NCBI GenBank assembly: GCA_019634245.1
Contig: JAHQVR010000350.1
Coordinates: 1-47,839 of the forward strand
Length of the DNA: 47,839 nucleotides
DNA from: Gammaproteobacteria bacterium
GTDB taxonomy: Bacteria > Pseudomonadota > Gammaproteobacteria > Granulosicoccales > Granulosicoccaceae
Direction of reading: 5' to 3'
The position numbers and the translations under genes were made by a program. Shown here one piece after another: positions 32,770-40,970 of this stretch; position 1 is the first letter of the stretch; the number at the start of each line of letters is the position of its first letter. Under the pieces are notes generated by a model. The model was not told where the DNA came from. It saw nothing but the letters and a program-made list of their open reading frames with translations, and ran no database searches.

Positions 32770-33825
32770 ATGACTGATTCAGTTGCGGATACCACCGTAG
32801 CGAGTTTCGAGCACCATCGCCGAGGCCCTTTACAACACTTACAGCACTTTTTGCATGGCAACCCAGCCATGGTGCCGATAATTATTCTTCTGTTCAGTGT
32901 CGCGATCTTTGGTGTGTTTGCTGGAGAGCGCTTTTTCACGGCATTTAACTTGTCGTTGATTATTCAGCAAGTAACCATCATCGGCATACTAGCCTGCGCA
33001 CAAACCTTGATCATTCTGACTGCTGGAATTGATCTCTCCGTGGCCGCTATTATGGTGTTGGCCTCTGTGTTTGCAGGAAAGTTTGCAGTGGTTCTAGGCG
33101 TTCCAACTCCGCTTGCCATTCTGTCGGGATTTTTTATTGGTACCTTTTGCGGATTAATCAATGGAATTTTGGTCACTCGACTGCGATTGCCACCGTTTAT
33201 TGTCACCTTGGGTACTTGGAATATTTTCTTTGCATTAAATATTTGGTACTCGGGCTCTCAGTCCATTCGTTCTCAGGACATCGACAAAATCGCACCGTCG
33301 CTTAAGTTTTTTGGTGAACGAGTGACCATCGGCGCAGGCGATAATTTTAGTGGCGCCGTTTTCACTTATGGCTCTTTTTTAATGGTCGCCATGTTTCTGG
33401 TGCTTTGGTACATGCTGAACAAAACGGCATGGGGTCGTCACGTTTATGCCGTCGGGGATGACAAAGAGGCCGCTGAATTGGCAGGAATACGCACGGATCG
33501 GCTATTGATTTCGGTGTATACGTTAGCCGGTTTTATTTGTGGCATCGGTGCTTGGGTATCAATTGGACGAGTGGGCTCTGTCAGTCCGCAGAGTTTTTAT
33601 GATGCCAACTTGGATTCGATTACTGCCGTAGTAATTGGCGGTACCTCGTTGTTTGGTGGACGAGGCTCCATCTTGGGGGCGCTGTTTGGCGCCTTGATCG
33701 TTGGGGTATTCAGCTCGGGTCTGAAGATCGCTGGGGTCGATGTGTTATGGCAAAGGTTCGCCATAGGCTGCTTGATCATACTGGCAGTGGGAATCGATCA
33801 GTGGATTCGCCGAGTTTCGGTGTAG
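32770..33825 (+). CDS. frcC: Sugar ABC transporter permease, fructose type (FrcC-like)
   Basis: This 351-residue permease has eight to ten membrane helices. The family core IIGILACAQTLIILTAGIDLSVAAIMVLASVFAG is clear. The ATPase-coupling loop follows in WGRHVYAVGDDKEAAELAGIRTDRLLISVY, and the GGTSLFGGRGSILGALFGALIVG region is also present, as in RbsC/FrcC proteins. The frame opens at ATG 32755; the second ATG at 32770 is preferred because GGAG lies 7 nt upstream of it. It follows the frcB terminator, so it depends on read-through or a local promoter. It works with FrcA and FrcB in the inner membrane. Confidence 0.9.
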   Translation: MTDSVADTTVASFEHHRRGPLQHLQHFLHGNPAMVPIIILLFSVAIFGVFAGERFFTAFNLSLIIQQVTIIGILACAQTLIILTAGIDLSVAAIMVLASVFAGKFAVVLGVPTPLAILSGFFIGTFCGLINGILVTRLRLPPFIVTLGTWNIFFALNIWYSGSQSIRSQDIDKIAPSLKFFGERVTIGAGDNFSGAVFTYGSFLMVAMFLVLWYMLNKTAWGRHVYAVGDDKEAAELAGIRTDRLLISVYTLAGFICGIGAWVSIGRVGSVSPQSFYDANLDSITAVVIGGTSLFGGRGSILGALFGALIVGVFSSGLKIAGVDVLWQRFAIGCLIILAVGIDQWIRRVSV

Positions 33826-33834
33826 GGGACGCTT

Positions 33835-34611
33835 ATGAACGATGTCGTATTACAGGCTAAAGGCTTGGTGAAACGATTTGGCAACGTCGTGGCTTTGGAT
33901 CACGCCAACTTCGATCTACGGGCGGGTGAAATTCTGGCCGTGATTGGTGATAATGGCGCTGGAAAATCCACGATGATTAAAGCCGTTAGTGGCGCGCTCA
34001 CGCCCGACGAAGGTTCAGTGTCGCTCGATGGGCAAGCGGTGTCTTTTAAATCCCCAATGGAAGCTCGGTTGGCAGGTATAGAAACCGTTTATCAAAACCT
34101 TGCCTTATCACCCGCGCTGTCGATTGCCGACAATATGTTTCTTGGCCGTGAAATCAGACGCACCGATTTTTTAGGAAAGTGGTTTCGGGCTCTGGATCAT
34201 AAGACGATGGAAAAGAAAGCTCGGGATAAACTAAGTGAACTTGGCTTGATGACTATCCAGAATATTTCTCAGGCAGTTGAGACCTTGTCTGGTGGTCAAC
34301 GTCAAGGAGTCGCGGTCGCTCGGGCTGCAGCTTTCGGTTCGAAAGTCATTATCATGGATGAGCCGACTGCGGCATTGGGTGTCAAAGAATCTCGGCGCGT
34401 GCTGGACCTGATTCAGGATGTTCGATCCCGCGGTATCCCCATTGTTCTAATTTCACATAATATGCCGCACGTGTTTGAGGTTGCAGACCGAATTCACGTA
34501 CATCGCTTGGGTAAGCGATTGTGCGTGATCGATCCGAAGCTTCATACTATGTCCGATGCGGTTGCGTTTATGACAGGGGCAGCCGAGCCACCCGAGTCCG
34601 AGGCCGAGTAG
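33835..34611 (+). CDS. frcA: Sugar ABC transporter ATP-binding protein (FrcA-like)
   Basis: This 258-residue single-domain ATPase has Walker A in VIGDNGAGKSTMIKAV, the signature LSGGQRQGVAVARAAA and Walker B in VIIMDEPTAALGV. Its length is about half that of the RbsA/XylG tandem ATPases, matching the single-domain FrcA type, so two copies should form the active dimer. ATG 33835 has a GGGGA ribosome site. It sits 9 bp after the permease gene and 7 bp before the kinase, a tight operon. It drives import in the cytoplasm. Confidence 0.93.
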   Translation: MNDVVLQAKGLVKRFGNVVALDHANFDLRAGEILAVIGDNGAGKSTMIKAVSGALTPDEGSVSLDGQAVSFKSPMEARLAGIETVYQNLALSPALSIADNMFLGREIRRTDFLGKWFRALDHKTMEKKARDKLSELGLMTIQNISQAVETLSGGQRQGVAVARAAAFGSKVIIMDEPTAALGVKESRRVLDLIQDVRSRGIPIVLISHNMPHVFEVADRIHVHRLGKRLCVIDPKLHTMSDAVAFMTGAAEPPESEAE

Positions 34612-34618
34612 CGTTACC

Positions 34619-35272
34619 ATGGTTGATACCGTCCAGCTAGATTCAATGATTGCTCTGACTGAGCGAGTCGCCAAGGGTCTTGAATTGCGAGATTCCAGGC
34701 ATCCTTTGTTAGTGGGTATTAGCGGGCCGCCCGCCTCTGGCAAGTCGACTATCTCAGGATTATTGCGCACAGAGGTAAACAAATTACTGGGCTCCGAATC
34801 AGTGGCGGTTGTGCCGATGGATGGTTTTCACTTAGACAATCAAGTGTTAGAGGCACAGCAGTTGTTGGCTGTCAAAGGGTCACCGCGCACCTTTGATACT
34901 GCGGGTTTCCAGTCGTTGCTCAAGCGCGTCGCAGCAGCAGAGACCCCAATTTATTACCCGGTTTTCGACCGAGATCGAGATTTATCTATTAATGCGGGTG
35001 GCGCTGTAGAGGCACACCACTCTATCGTACTGGTGGAAGGAAACTATTTGCTCCTCAATGAGCCGATATGGCGTGACATAGCCACGTTGTTCGAATTGAC
35101 TATATCGATTGATGTTCCCATGGAACAGATCCGCCAACGGCTGCGTCAACGTTGGGTGAGTCAAGGGTTGGGAGAAGAAACGGTCAATCGGAAGCTGGAA
35201 AACAATGATCTTCCGAATGCGAAGCTCGTGCTCGAGCAGTCACTGCCAGCGATGATCAAATTCTCGCCGTAG
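34619..35272 (+). CDS. frcK: FrcK-like nucleoside/sugar kinase family protein (P-loop)
   Basis: This 217-residue P-loop kinase has Walker A in LLVGISGPPASGKSTISGLL and follow-up regions VVPMDGFHLDNQVL, YYPVFDRDRDLSI and VLVEGNYLLLNEPIWRDI, the pattern of the uridine-kinase/phosphoribulokinase-like group. In rhizobia the fourth gene of the fructose operon, frcK, belongs to this family, and the position here is identical. The substrate is not proven and may be a nucleoside, a pantothenate-like compound or a sugar. It is cytoplasmic and follows frcA by 7 bp. A weak hairpin follows its stop. Confidence 0.83.
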   Translation: MVDTVQLDSMIALTERVAKGLELRDSRHPLLVGISGPPASGKSTISGLLRTEVNKLLGSESVAVVPMDGFHLDNQVLEAQQLLAVKGSPRTFDTAGFQSLLKRVAAAETPIYYPVFDRDRDLSINAGGAVEAHHSIVLVEGNYLLLNEPIWRDIATLFELTISIDVPMEQIRQRLRQRWVSQGLGEETVNRKLENNDLPNAKLVLEQSLPAMIKFSP

Positions 35273-35319
35273 ATGACCCCACAGAGGTCATCCTAAGTTT
35301 ACCTGCCCCACGACCGGGG
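35272..35319 (+). terminator. Possible weak terminator after frcK
   Basis: GATGACC and GGTCATC (35272-35292, 7-nt loop) form a hairpin right at the stop, followed by CTAAGTTT. A second pair, TGCCCC with GGGGCA, lies near 35303-35320. The T-tracts are poor, so termination may be weak. Confidence 0.4.
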
Positions 35320-35401
35320 CATTCTCCTGGATCTATCTTGGACGGGGCACTGTCAAAACCGTCCTATACTGTTGTCATAGAGTGTGCAACGGGAAGTTCT
35401 G

Positions 35402-35884
35402 GTGAGTGAGGTGGCGAAGCAAACGCTAGGTTGGCGCGAATGGGTATCCATGCCCGATCTCGATGTGCCGGCGATCAAGGCAAAAATTGATACAGGGGCA
35501 CGCACATCCGCCATACACGCCTTTGATCTTGAACCTTTCCTTCGTGGCGAGGAGAAATGGATAAGATTCAAAGTATTACCCATTCAAAATGCTGAAGACG
35601 TTGTACGGCAGTGTGAAGCTCGCATCGTAGACAATCGGCAGATCACGGACTCAGGTGGGCATCAGCAACACCGGGTGGTGGTTGAAACTACATTAATCCT
35701 TGGGGGCATCACCAAAAAAATTGAACTCACACTCACTGAGCGCAGCAGTATGATGTTTCGCCTGCTGATTGGCAGAACGGCGCTTCAACCAGAGTATTTA
35801 GTAGACCCGGCAGAATCTTTTTTATGTGGTCGAATGAGTGCGCGCCGACTGTATTCACACAACGACAATGAGGTATCGACGTGA
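35402..35884 (+). CDS. rimB: RimB-like retropepsin-fold protease (annotated ATP-dependent zinc protease family)
   Basis: This protein of about 160 residues has the signature [16 protein letters not shown] (D30-T31-G32). The D-T-G loop is typical of an aspartic-protease-like fold, although databases call the family an ATP-dependent zinc protease. In Pseudomonas, rimB beside rimK modulates the RimK modification of ribosomal protein S6. The frame opens at GTG 35384, but GTG 35402 with a GGGAAG ribosome site is preferred. Its stop overlaps the rimK start (GTGA), so translation is coupled. The usual rimA is not seen here. Confidence 0.8.
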   Translation: MSEVAKQTLGWREWVSMPDLDVPAIKAKIDTGARTSAIHAFDLEPFLRGEEKWIRFKVLPIQNAEDVVRQCEARIVDNRQITDSGGHQQHRVVVETTLILGGITKKIELTLTERSSMMFRLLIGRTALQPEYLVDPAESFLCGRMSARRLYSHNDNEVST

Positions 35885-36786
35885 GAATTGCATTGTTGTC
35901 ACGGAATAGCCGATTGTATTCAACGCGTCGTTTGCTCCAAGCAGCCGAAGAAAGAGGGCACGAGGTTCAGATAATTGATGTTTTGCGTTGTTATATGAAT
36001 ATAGCTTCGCGTAGCCCGATGGTGCACCTGGAAGGCGACTCATTGATCGGATTTGATGCCGTTATTCCTCGAATTGGAGCCTCTGTGACGGCTTACGGAA
36101 CAGCGGTTTTAAGACAGTTTGAAGTGATGGGTGTTTATAGTTTGATTGAGTCTGTGGCGCTAGCACGCTCCCGAGATAAATTAAGATCGCTCCAGCTATT
36201 GTCACGAAAAGGCATTGGCTTACCCATCACCGGTTTTGCGAATAAACCGGGTGATACCAAGGATTTGATTAAGCTTGTAGGTGGCGCACCCGTTGTGATA
36301 AAGCTATTGGAAGGAACCCAAGGCATTGGTGTCGTATTGGCGGAAACGAACAAAGCGGCAGAGAGTGTTATCGAAGCTTTTATGGGATTGAAGGCGAACA
36401 TTCTGGTTCAAGAATTTATTGAGGAGGCGGGCGGATCAGATATTCGGTGTTTGGTCGTGGGAGGAAAAGTCGTCGCTGCCATGCGCCGCCAAGCACCCGA
36501 GGGCGAATTTCGATCGAATTTGCATAGGGGTGGATCAGCCAGCTTGGTCAAAATAACCAAAGAGGAAAGGCAAACAGCTGTTAGTGCTGCGAAAATTTTA
36601 GGACTATCAGTGGCGGGGGTTGATTTACTTCGCTCTGATCGAGGCCCGTTGGTGATGGAAGTAAATTCGTCGCCCGGACTGGAGGGGATCGAGAGTGCAA
36701 GCGGCAAAGACGTTGCGGGCATTATCATCGAGCATATTGAAAAGAATGCACGTCCGTTTAATACGGCGACTAAAGGCACAGGATAA
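35881..36786 (+). CDS. rimK: RimK-family ATP-grasp ligase
   Basis: This 301-residue ATP-grasp enzyme has a normal RimK length. It shows [28 protein letters not shown], the ATP-binding segment [62 protein letters not shown], and the metal-binding [14 protein letters not shown]. RimK adds glutamate residues to the C-terminus of ribosomal protein S6 in the cytoplasm. It starts at a GTG that overlaps the rimB stop. The AstE/AspA-like hydrolase follows after 9 bp, so the three likely form one operon. Confidence 0.92.
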   Translation: MRIALLSRNSRLYSTRRLLQAAEERGHEVQIIDVLRCYMNIASRSPMVHLEGDSLIGFDAVIPRIGASVTAYGTAVLRQFEVMGVYSLIESVALARSRDKLRSLQLLSRKGIGLPITGFANKPGDTKDLIKLVGGAPVVIKLLEGTQGIGVVLAETNKAAESVIEAFMGLKANILVQEFIEEAGGSDIRCLVVGGKVVAAMRRQAPEGEFRSNLHRGGSASLVKITKEERQTAVSAAKILGLSVAGVDLLRSDRGPLVMEVNSSPGLEGIESASGKDVAGIIIEHIEKNARPFNTATKGTG

Positions 36787-36795
36787 CGTTAGTTC

Positions 36796-37821
36796 ATGAC
36801 AAAAGCCGAACCGTTTCTAATAGGCGGGATTGCTATACAACCCGGGGAGCGTCGTTACGTCGATTTACCGTTACCACCTTTGTATACACACACATCGGTG
36901 GCGATGCCTGTACACATAGTTCACGGTAAGAAACCTGGCCCTGCTTTGTTTCTAACTGCCGCCATACACGGGGATGAAATCAACGGCATTGAAATCATTC
37001 GACGGCTTCTTGAGTCGAGGTCGTTAAAACGCTTAAATGGCACCCTCGTTGCGGTACCAGTGGTTAACGTGTTCGGTTTCGTGTCCCAGTCACGCTACCT
37101 TCCCGATAGACGAGATCTGAACCGCTCCTTTCCCGGGTCGGACCGAGGTTCGATGGCCTCTCGTCTGGCCGATACGCTTATTCAAGAAATCGTACAAAAC
37201 TGTACGCACGGCATCGATTTTCACACCGCGACATCGGGTCGGACCAACCTGCCTCAAATCCGGCTGGATCTGGAGCAGCATGGTGATAGTTTGGGTCTAG
37301 CCAAAGCGTTTGCGGCTCCCATCATCATCGATATGCCCACTCGGGATGGCACTCTTCGCGCCGCTGCGAAGGAGATTCCGTTGCTGTTGTATGAGGCAGG
37401 AGAGGCATTGCGTTTTGACGAGGTAGCTATTAAAGCTGGAGTGCAGGGTACGCTTAGAGTGATGCGTCATTTGAATATGCTGCCAGCCTTGAAACGCGGA
37501 GAGAAGTCGTTCGAATCATTCATTGCGAATGACAGTACTTGGATGCGAGCCCCTCAGAGCGGAATTCTTCGCACTCGAATTAAAATGGGTGCCACAGTCA
37601 ACAAGGGAGACGTGCTTGGTGTTATTGCAGACCCTTTTGGAGAATCAGAACAGTACATTAAAAGTAGTGTTACGGGCATTCTAATCGGTATGACAAACAT
37701 GCCGTTGGTGCACGAAGGTGAGGCTCTCTTTCATGTAGCCAATACATCGAAAACTAAAATGGCAGCCAAAGCGGTTGATGAATTTCATATGGGTTATGAG
37801 GAGGCAGGGGATGCGCATTAG
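36796..37821 (+). CDS. Succinylglutamate desuccinylase/aspartoacylase-family zinc hydrolase
   Basis: This 341-residue protein of the M14-like AstE/AspA family has zinc ligands in TAAIHGDEINGIEII (H..E) and HGIDFHTATSGRTNLPQI (late histidine). The substrate-binding arginine is visible in DRRDLNRSFPG. The C-terminal half is a beta-barrel domain with DVLGVIADPFGESEQYIKSSVTGILIG. These enzymes remove an N-acyl or acidic group from an amino acid or peptide. Members of this subgroup commonly follow rimK in marine gammaproteobacteria, suggesting a role in reversing or trimming polyglutamate tails (inferred). The true substrate is unproven. Confidence 0.85.
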   Translation: MTKAEPFLIGGIAIQPGERRYVDLPLPPLYTHTSVAMPVHIVHGKKPGPALFLTAAIHGDEINGIEIIRRLLESRSLKRLNGTLVAVPVVNVFGFVSQSRYLPDRRDLNRSFPGSDRGSMASRLADTLIQEIVQNCTHGIDFHTATSGRTNLPQIRLDLEQHGDSLGLAKAFAAPIIIDMPTRDGTLRAAAKEIPLLLYEAGEALRFDEVAIKAGVQGTLRVMRHLNMLPALKRGEKSFESFIANDSTWMRAPQSGILRTRIKMGATVNKGDVLGVIADPFGESEQYIKSSVTGILIGMTNMPLVHEGEALFHVANTSKTKMAAKAVDEFHMGYEEAGDAH

Positions 37822-37824
37822 ACG

Positions 37825-38001
37825 TTATCGCCTTGCATTCTCATAGATCCAAGGATTCTTCAGGTGCAGTTTTGAAGGTGGCGTACTAGCATCGGGCGCA
37901 TTAGACAGATCGCTCAGAAAAAGCTCTCCTTTATCCGAACGATAAACGATATCGGTTACCGATTTTAAATATGTTGATGTGCTAACCCGACACCTGAAGC
38001 A
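37825..38001 (-). pseudogene. Possible C-terminal gene remnant
   Basis: On the minus strand a frame open between stops translates as ...STYLKSVTDIVYRSDKGELFLSDLSNAPDASTPP..., ending ...LKNPWIYENARR. The residue composition looks coding, but there is no start codon in the frame and an upstream stop follows a few codons earlier. It may be the tail of a decayed gene. Its family is not recognised. Confidence 0.3.
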
Positions 38002-38073
38002 TCATCCGCTGCAGTTTGGGTCTCCGGTCACCTCATTGCTGTCGTGATTTAACTACAGCCTGTGCGATCGTTA

Positions 38074-39258
38074 TTAAGACAGAAAGTGCTCTTTCCATAG
38101 TATCGAGCGTTGTCGATCGCGCTCTTCATAGGCGTTGATGCACTGTTCGAGATTTGGTATTTCGTCCTTTTCACTGTCTTGACCCAGCTCTGTGAGTCGC
38201 ATGGTGTACCACGCAGTAACACCTCCTTCAGGAGGAGATGAGAATTGAGGGAATGTAGGGTCCCCACTTAGTGTGCTGAGCCATCGATGTGGAAGGTCGG
38301 GAGATAAAACCAAACTTCGAGCAAGTCCAACTACATCAATTCCTCGTTCAATCGCTATGTTGGCTTGATGCAACGTTTTAAATCCGCCCGTTACCATCAC
38401 AGGTATGTTGGTGTTGCTCTTGGCCTGTATGGCAAAGTCTACAAAATAAGGTCCGGATGAGGATCGATCAGAAGCTGACGGGGCTCCAGGAAAATAGGTG
38501 CCACCGCTGATGTCTACTAGATCGATGCCTGTGGTATTGAGCGCTTTTACAACTTTTAGTGCATCTGCTTTTTCAAAACCGCCACCGAGCTGGTCGGTCG
38601 AATTCAATTTCAATGTCACCGCAAACTCACCTTCTACACAGCTACGCACTTCATCTAAGACTTCCAGAAGTAATCTCATTCGATTGTTGATAGAGCCACC
38701 ATAGTGATCGCCGCGTTGATTGAACAGTGGTGATAGAAACTGGCTGAGTAAAAATCCATGTGCTGCGTGAATCTGGACACCGCTAAACCCCAACGCCTGG
38801 GCTAGGCGGGCTGTGTTAGCAAATTCTGCTGGTAGGTTTTGTATCTCAGTCAGGCTAAGTGCCTGACAACGTAAATCAGGTAGTTGAATTTCGCTCGGCC
38901 CCTTGGGTTTGCTAATGGCCGGGTGCGCCATGGCACCTGCATGGCCTAGCTGCAGCCATAGATGGGTTTGGTTTGCAGTTCCAATCTGAGCAAGAGTTTT
39001 AAAGCGCTCCACATCGGAGGCTGAATTTAAAACCAAGTTGCCCGGTTTCTCCGCATAGTAGGGCGAACACTGAACTTCGCCGACAATCATCGCGGCGATT
39101 CCACCTTGTGCCCAGCGTTGGTATAGGCGATTTTGAGTATCTGTCGGATTGCCCTGGCCGTCGCCAAGAGAATCTGACATTGCGGATTTTACTAGGCGGT
39201 TTTTTAATACCTGGCCGCAGGGTAGCTCTAACGGGTGGGCGATAGCTGGATTATTCAA
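38074..39258 (-). CDS. NADH:flavin oxidoreductase, old yellow enzyme family
   Basis: This 394-residue FMN-binding TIM barrel shows KNRLVKSAMSDSLGDGQGNPTD at the start, then WLQLGHAGAMAH. The substrate-binding GFSGVQIHAAHGFLLSQFLSPLFNQRGDHYGGSINNRMRLLLEV is a strong OYE signature. The late MVTGGFKTLHQANIAIERGIDVVGLARSLV phosphate-binding loop is also present. Members reduce activated C=C bonds of enones, nitro compounds or dienoyl-CoA. There is no iron-sulfur C-terminal extension, so it is not a 2,4-dienoyl-CoA reductase of the FadH type. The substrate is unknown. It ends the leftward VOC-lipocalin-OYE group. Confidence 0.9.
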   Translation of the reverse strand: MNNPAIAHPLELPCGQVLKNRLVKSAMSDSLGDGQGNPTDTQNRLYQRWAQGGIAAMIVGEVQCSPYYAEKPGNLVLNSASDVERFKTLAQIGTANQTHLWLQLGHAGAMAHPAISKPKGPSEIQLPDLRCQALSLTEIQNLPAEFANTARLAQALGFSGVQIHAAHGFLLSQFLSPLFNQRGDHYGGSINNRMRLLLEVLDEVRSCVEGEFAVTLKLNSTDQLGGGFEKADALKVVKALNTTGIDLVDISGGTYFPGAPSASDRSSSGPYFVDFAIQAKSNTNIPVMVTGGFKTLHQANIAIERGIDVVGLARSLVLSPDLPHRWLSTLSGDPTFPQFSSPPEGGVTAWYTMRLTELGQDSEKDEIPNLEQCINAYEERDRQRSILWKEHFLS

Positions 39259-39275
39259 TTAATATCTATCCACCG

Positions 39276-39806
39276 CTACGGGGTCGAGTGCTCTACCAAT
39301 ATCAACTCGCTGATATCGTAACCGAGCTCTTCGGCCTGAATCTTAAATCGATCTAGAAGCTGAGGCTCTACCGCGGGTTTTCTGGAGAGAAGCCATAAGT
39401 ATTTTTTATTGTTTCCAGTGACAAAAGCGTACTGATATTCGTTTTGATCGAGTTCATAGACCACATAGGAGGCATAAAAGGGACCAAAAAAAGACACCTT
39501 TAAATGACCGATACTTGAGTCGCTGACAAATTTTGCTTTACCAATGGCTTCGTTCCACTGTTCTTTGTCGGTTGAAAAGCCCCGGTTGAGCACTTGTATG
39601 GTTCCATCTTTTTGAAGAGTGTATGTTGCAGTAACGTTCGTCAAGCCGCGCTCAAATCGGTGATCCAAGCGTGCTACTTCATACCAGGTGCCCAAATAGC
39701 GATCAACCTTAAAATCTTCTATTGGCTCAATGTTTTTAGGAATGCCGGTACAGGCACTTAATAGCAGCGCAATTAGTAAAACCACACCTTTTATTATGTT
39801 AGTCAA
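39276..39806 (-). CDS. blc: Bacterial lipocalin (Blc-like outer-membrane lipoprotein)
   Basis: This 176-residue lipoprotein has a lipobox LLLSAC with lipidated C19. The first lipocalin motif is YLGTWYEVARLDHRFERGL (G-x-W), and later motifs are VLNRGFSTDKEQWNEAIGKAKFV and YQYAFVTGNNKKYLWLLSRKP. Blc proteins bind lysophospholipids or fatty acids in the outer membrane and are usually stress-induced. It follows the VOC gene by 51 bp and precedes the OYE gene by 17 bp on the same strand. Confidence 0.93.
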   Translation of the reverse strand: MTNIIKGVVLLIALLLSACTGIPKNIEPIEDFKVDRYLGTWYEVARLDHRFERGLTNVTATYTLQKDGTIQVLNRGFSTDKEQWNEAIGKAKFVSDSSIGHLKVSFFGPFYASYVVYELDQNEYQYAFVTGNNKKYLWLLSRKPAVEPQLLDRFKIQAEELGYDISELILVEHSTP

Positions 39807-39857
39807 TTGATTGCCCTTGGGTGTAACAAAACGAACGTTGGTTTGTGAGGCAGGATT

Positions 39858-40496
39858 CTACCAGTTAATGATCAATGGTATGTCTGGGCGAAAATCCTTA
39901 GTCTTATCTTTACGATTGGCATCTAAAGTTAGTTCCATCAGGTGCTGGTCGCCTGATCTAATCGAAATTCTATTCGCAGCATTGACACTGTGCGCAACGT
40001 TTGAAAGTGGTGTGGCAGGCGTCGTAATCGTTACATGACTTAACATAGAGAAGGGTTCTTTGGTGGTGGCACTTTGGTTGGGCTCGAGGAAGGGGGCGTA
40101 AATGCACAGCGGTTCTATTAGATTGGACGAGTTTTCTCCAATATGGAATGCGTTTGGCGGTTTAAAATAACTAGGCTGGTATGTCCATCCGTCGTATGGG
40201 GATCCATCATCAGAATGCATTGCACGTTTTAGAATAAGACCAAACGGTGAATGCTCAGAGTTGCCGGAACGTTCGTTAAATTTAAGCTCTCTGCCCGGTC
40301 CTGTGTGAGCTTCCTCAGAGTCGTGAACCCATAGAAATTCTAGTAGGCTGTTGGATAACTCGAAGCGTCGATTAGTAGTGCCTTGACCTGGGTGCGCTCT
40401 GCTAAAGCTTTCTTTAAGACCAAGTGCTGCCACAAGGTCGGCTACGGCGCCGCCTGCTTCCACCAGTATAAATACATGGTCAAGCTCCAGTTTCAT
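39858..40496 (-). CDS. VOC-superfamily (glyoxalase-like) protein
   Basis: This 212-residue protein has the beta-alpha-beta-beta-beta start of the vicinal-oxygen-chelate fold: MKLELDHVFILVEAGGAVADLVAALGLKESFSRAHPGQGTTNRRFELSNSLLEFLWVHD. A metal-site histidine is at H7, with partners in ELSNSLLEFLWVHDSEEA. It probably binds or transforms a small molecule; no specific reaction is indicated. The 212-residue form matches conserved glyoxalase-like hypotheticals. It is first in the leftward group with lipocalin and OYE. Confidence 0.82.
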   Translation of the reverse strand: MKLELDHVFILVEAGGAVADLVAALGLKESFSRAHPGQGTTNRRFELSNSLLEFLWVHDSEEAHTGPGRELKFNERSGNSEHSPFGLILKRAMHSDDGSPYDGWTYQPSYFKPPNAFHIGENSSNLIEPLCIYAPFLEPNQSATTKEPFSMLSHVTITTPATPLSNVAHSVNAANRISIRSGDQHLMELTLDANRKDKTKDFRPDIPLIINW

Positions 40497-40970
40497 AATC
40501 TAGAGGACTCCCGATGGTGGCTGCCTGGCTCTCCAGGTTGCCTGAATTTAGTTTCTGCATTGGCTTAGGAGCTTTGTGCTACACGAATTCAGTTCATGGA
40601 CATGAATAAAACCTTATAGCGTTTTTTATTGGGGTCGGACCACATTCTTCTCCACCTGGCGCCAATCCAGCCGATTCGGGTCAGACCGAATCCTATCTGC
40701 ACTGATAGTTTCTGAACTGTTGGGGTCGGACCCGGATGTACCAGAGCTGTGGCAGTTTGCGGTTTTTAAGCTAAACGAGGGCTGTGACTAGGCCAGTGGA
40801 GGTCCGACCCGGAGTCGGAGCAAGCAAATTGGGGGCTATGACCAGGTTGGGGGGAGGTCCGACCCGGTGTGGGGTTTGTGTGTTTTTGGATTGCCGTACG
40901 TTAATGAGGGTAGTGGCGGATGTGTCTGGGTATTCCCGTCTAGTGTGAATCTGCAATTTGGGAGACTTTA
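40497..40970. other. Gene-free region carrying the first repeat cluster
   Basis: This 474-bp gap separates the divergent VOC and beta-helix lipoprotein genes. No coding frame is supported. It is dominated by short GGGTCGGACC-type repeats from 40631 onward; the first 130 bp hold nothing recognisable beyond probable promoter DNA of the VOC gene. Confidence 0.6.
40631..40867. repeat. GGGTCGGACC-type repeat cluster 1
   Basis: Five copies of a decamer lie within 240 bp: GGGGTCGGACC (40631-40641), GGGTCAGACC (40678-40687) and GGGGTCGGACCC (40722-40733) in one orientation, then GGTCCGACCC at 40801-40810 and 40856-40865 in the other. The last two belong to a longer direct repeat of about 34 bp (40779-40812 and 40833-40867), which begins GGGCTGTGAC or GGGCTATGAC. 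The same family recurs at 46158-46355. Near-palindromic intergenic repeats in opposite orientations resemble REP/BIME elements; no REP-associated transposase is in the window. Confidence 0.85.

Noticed and set aside
40631..40867. CRISPR array or attachment site
   Set aside because: Repeat units are too short, vary in orientation and spacing, and there is no cas gene or integrase nearby.
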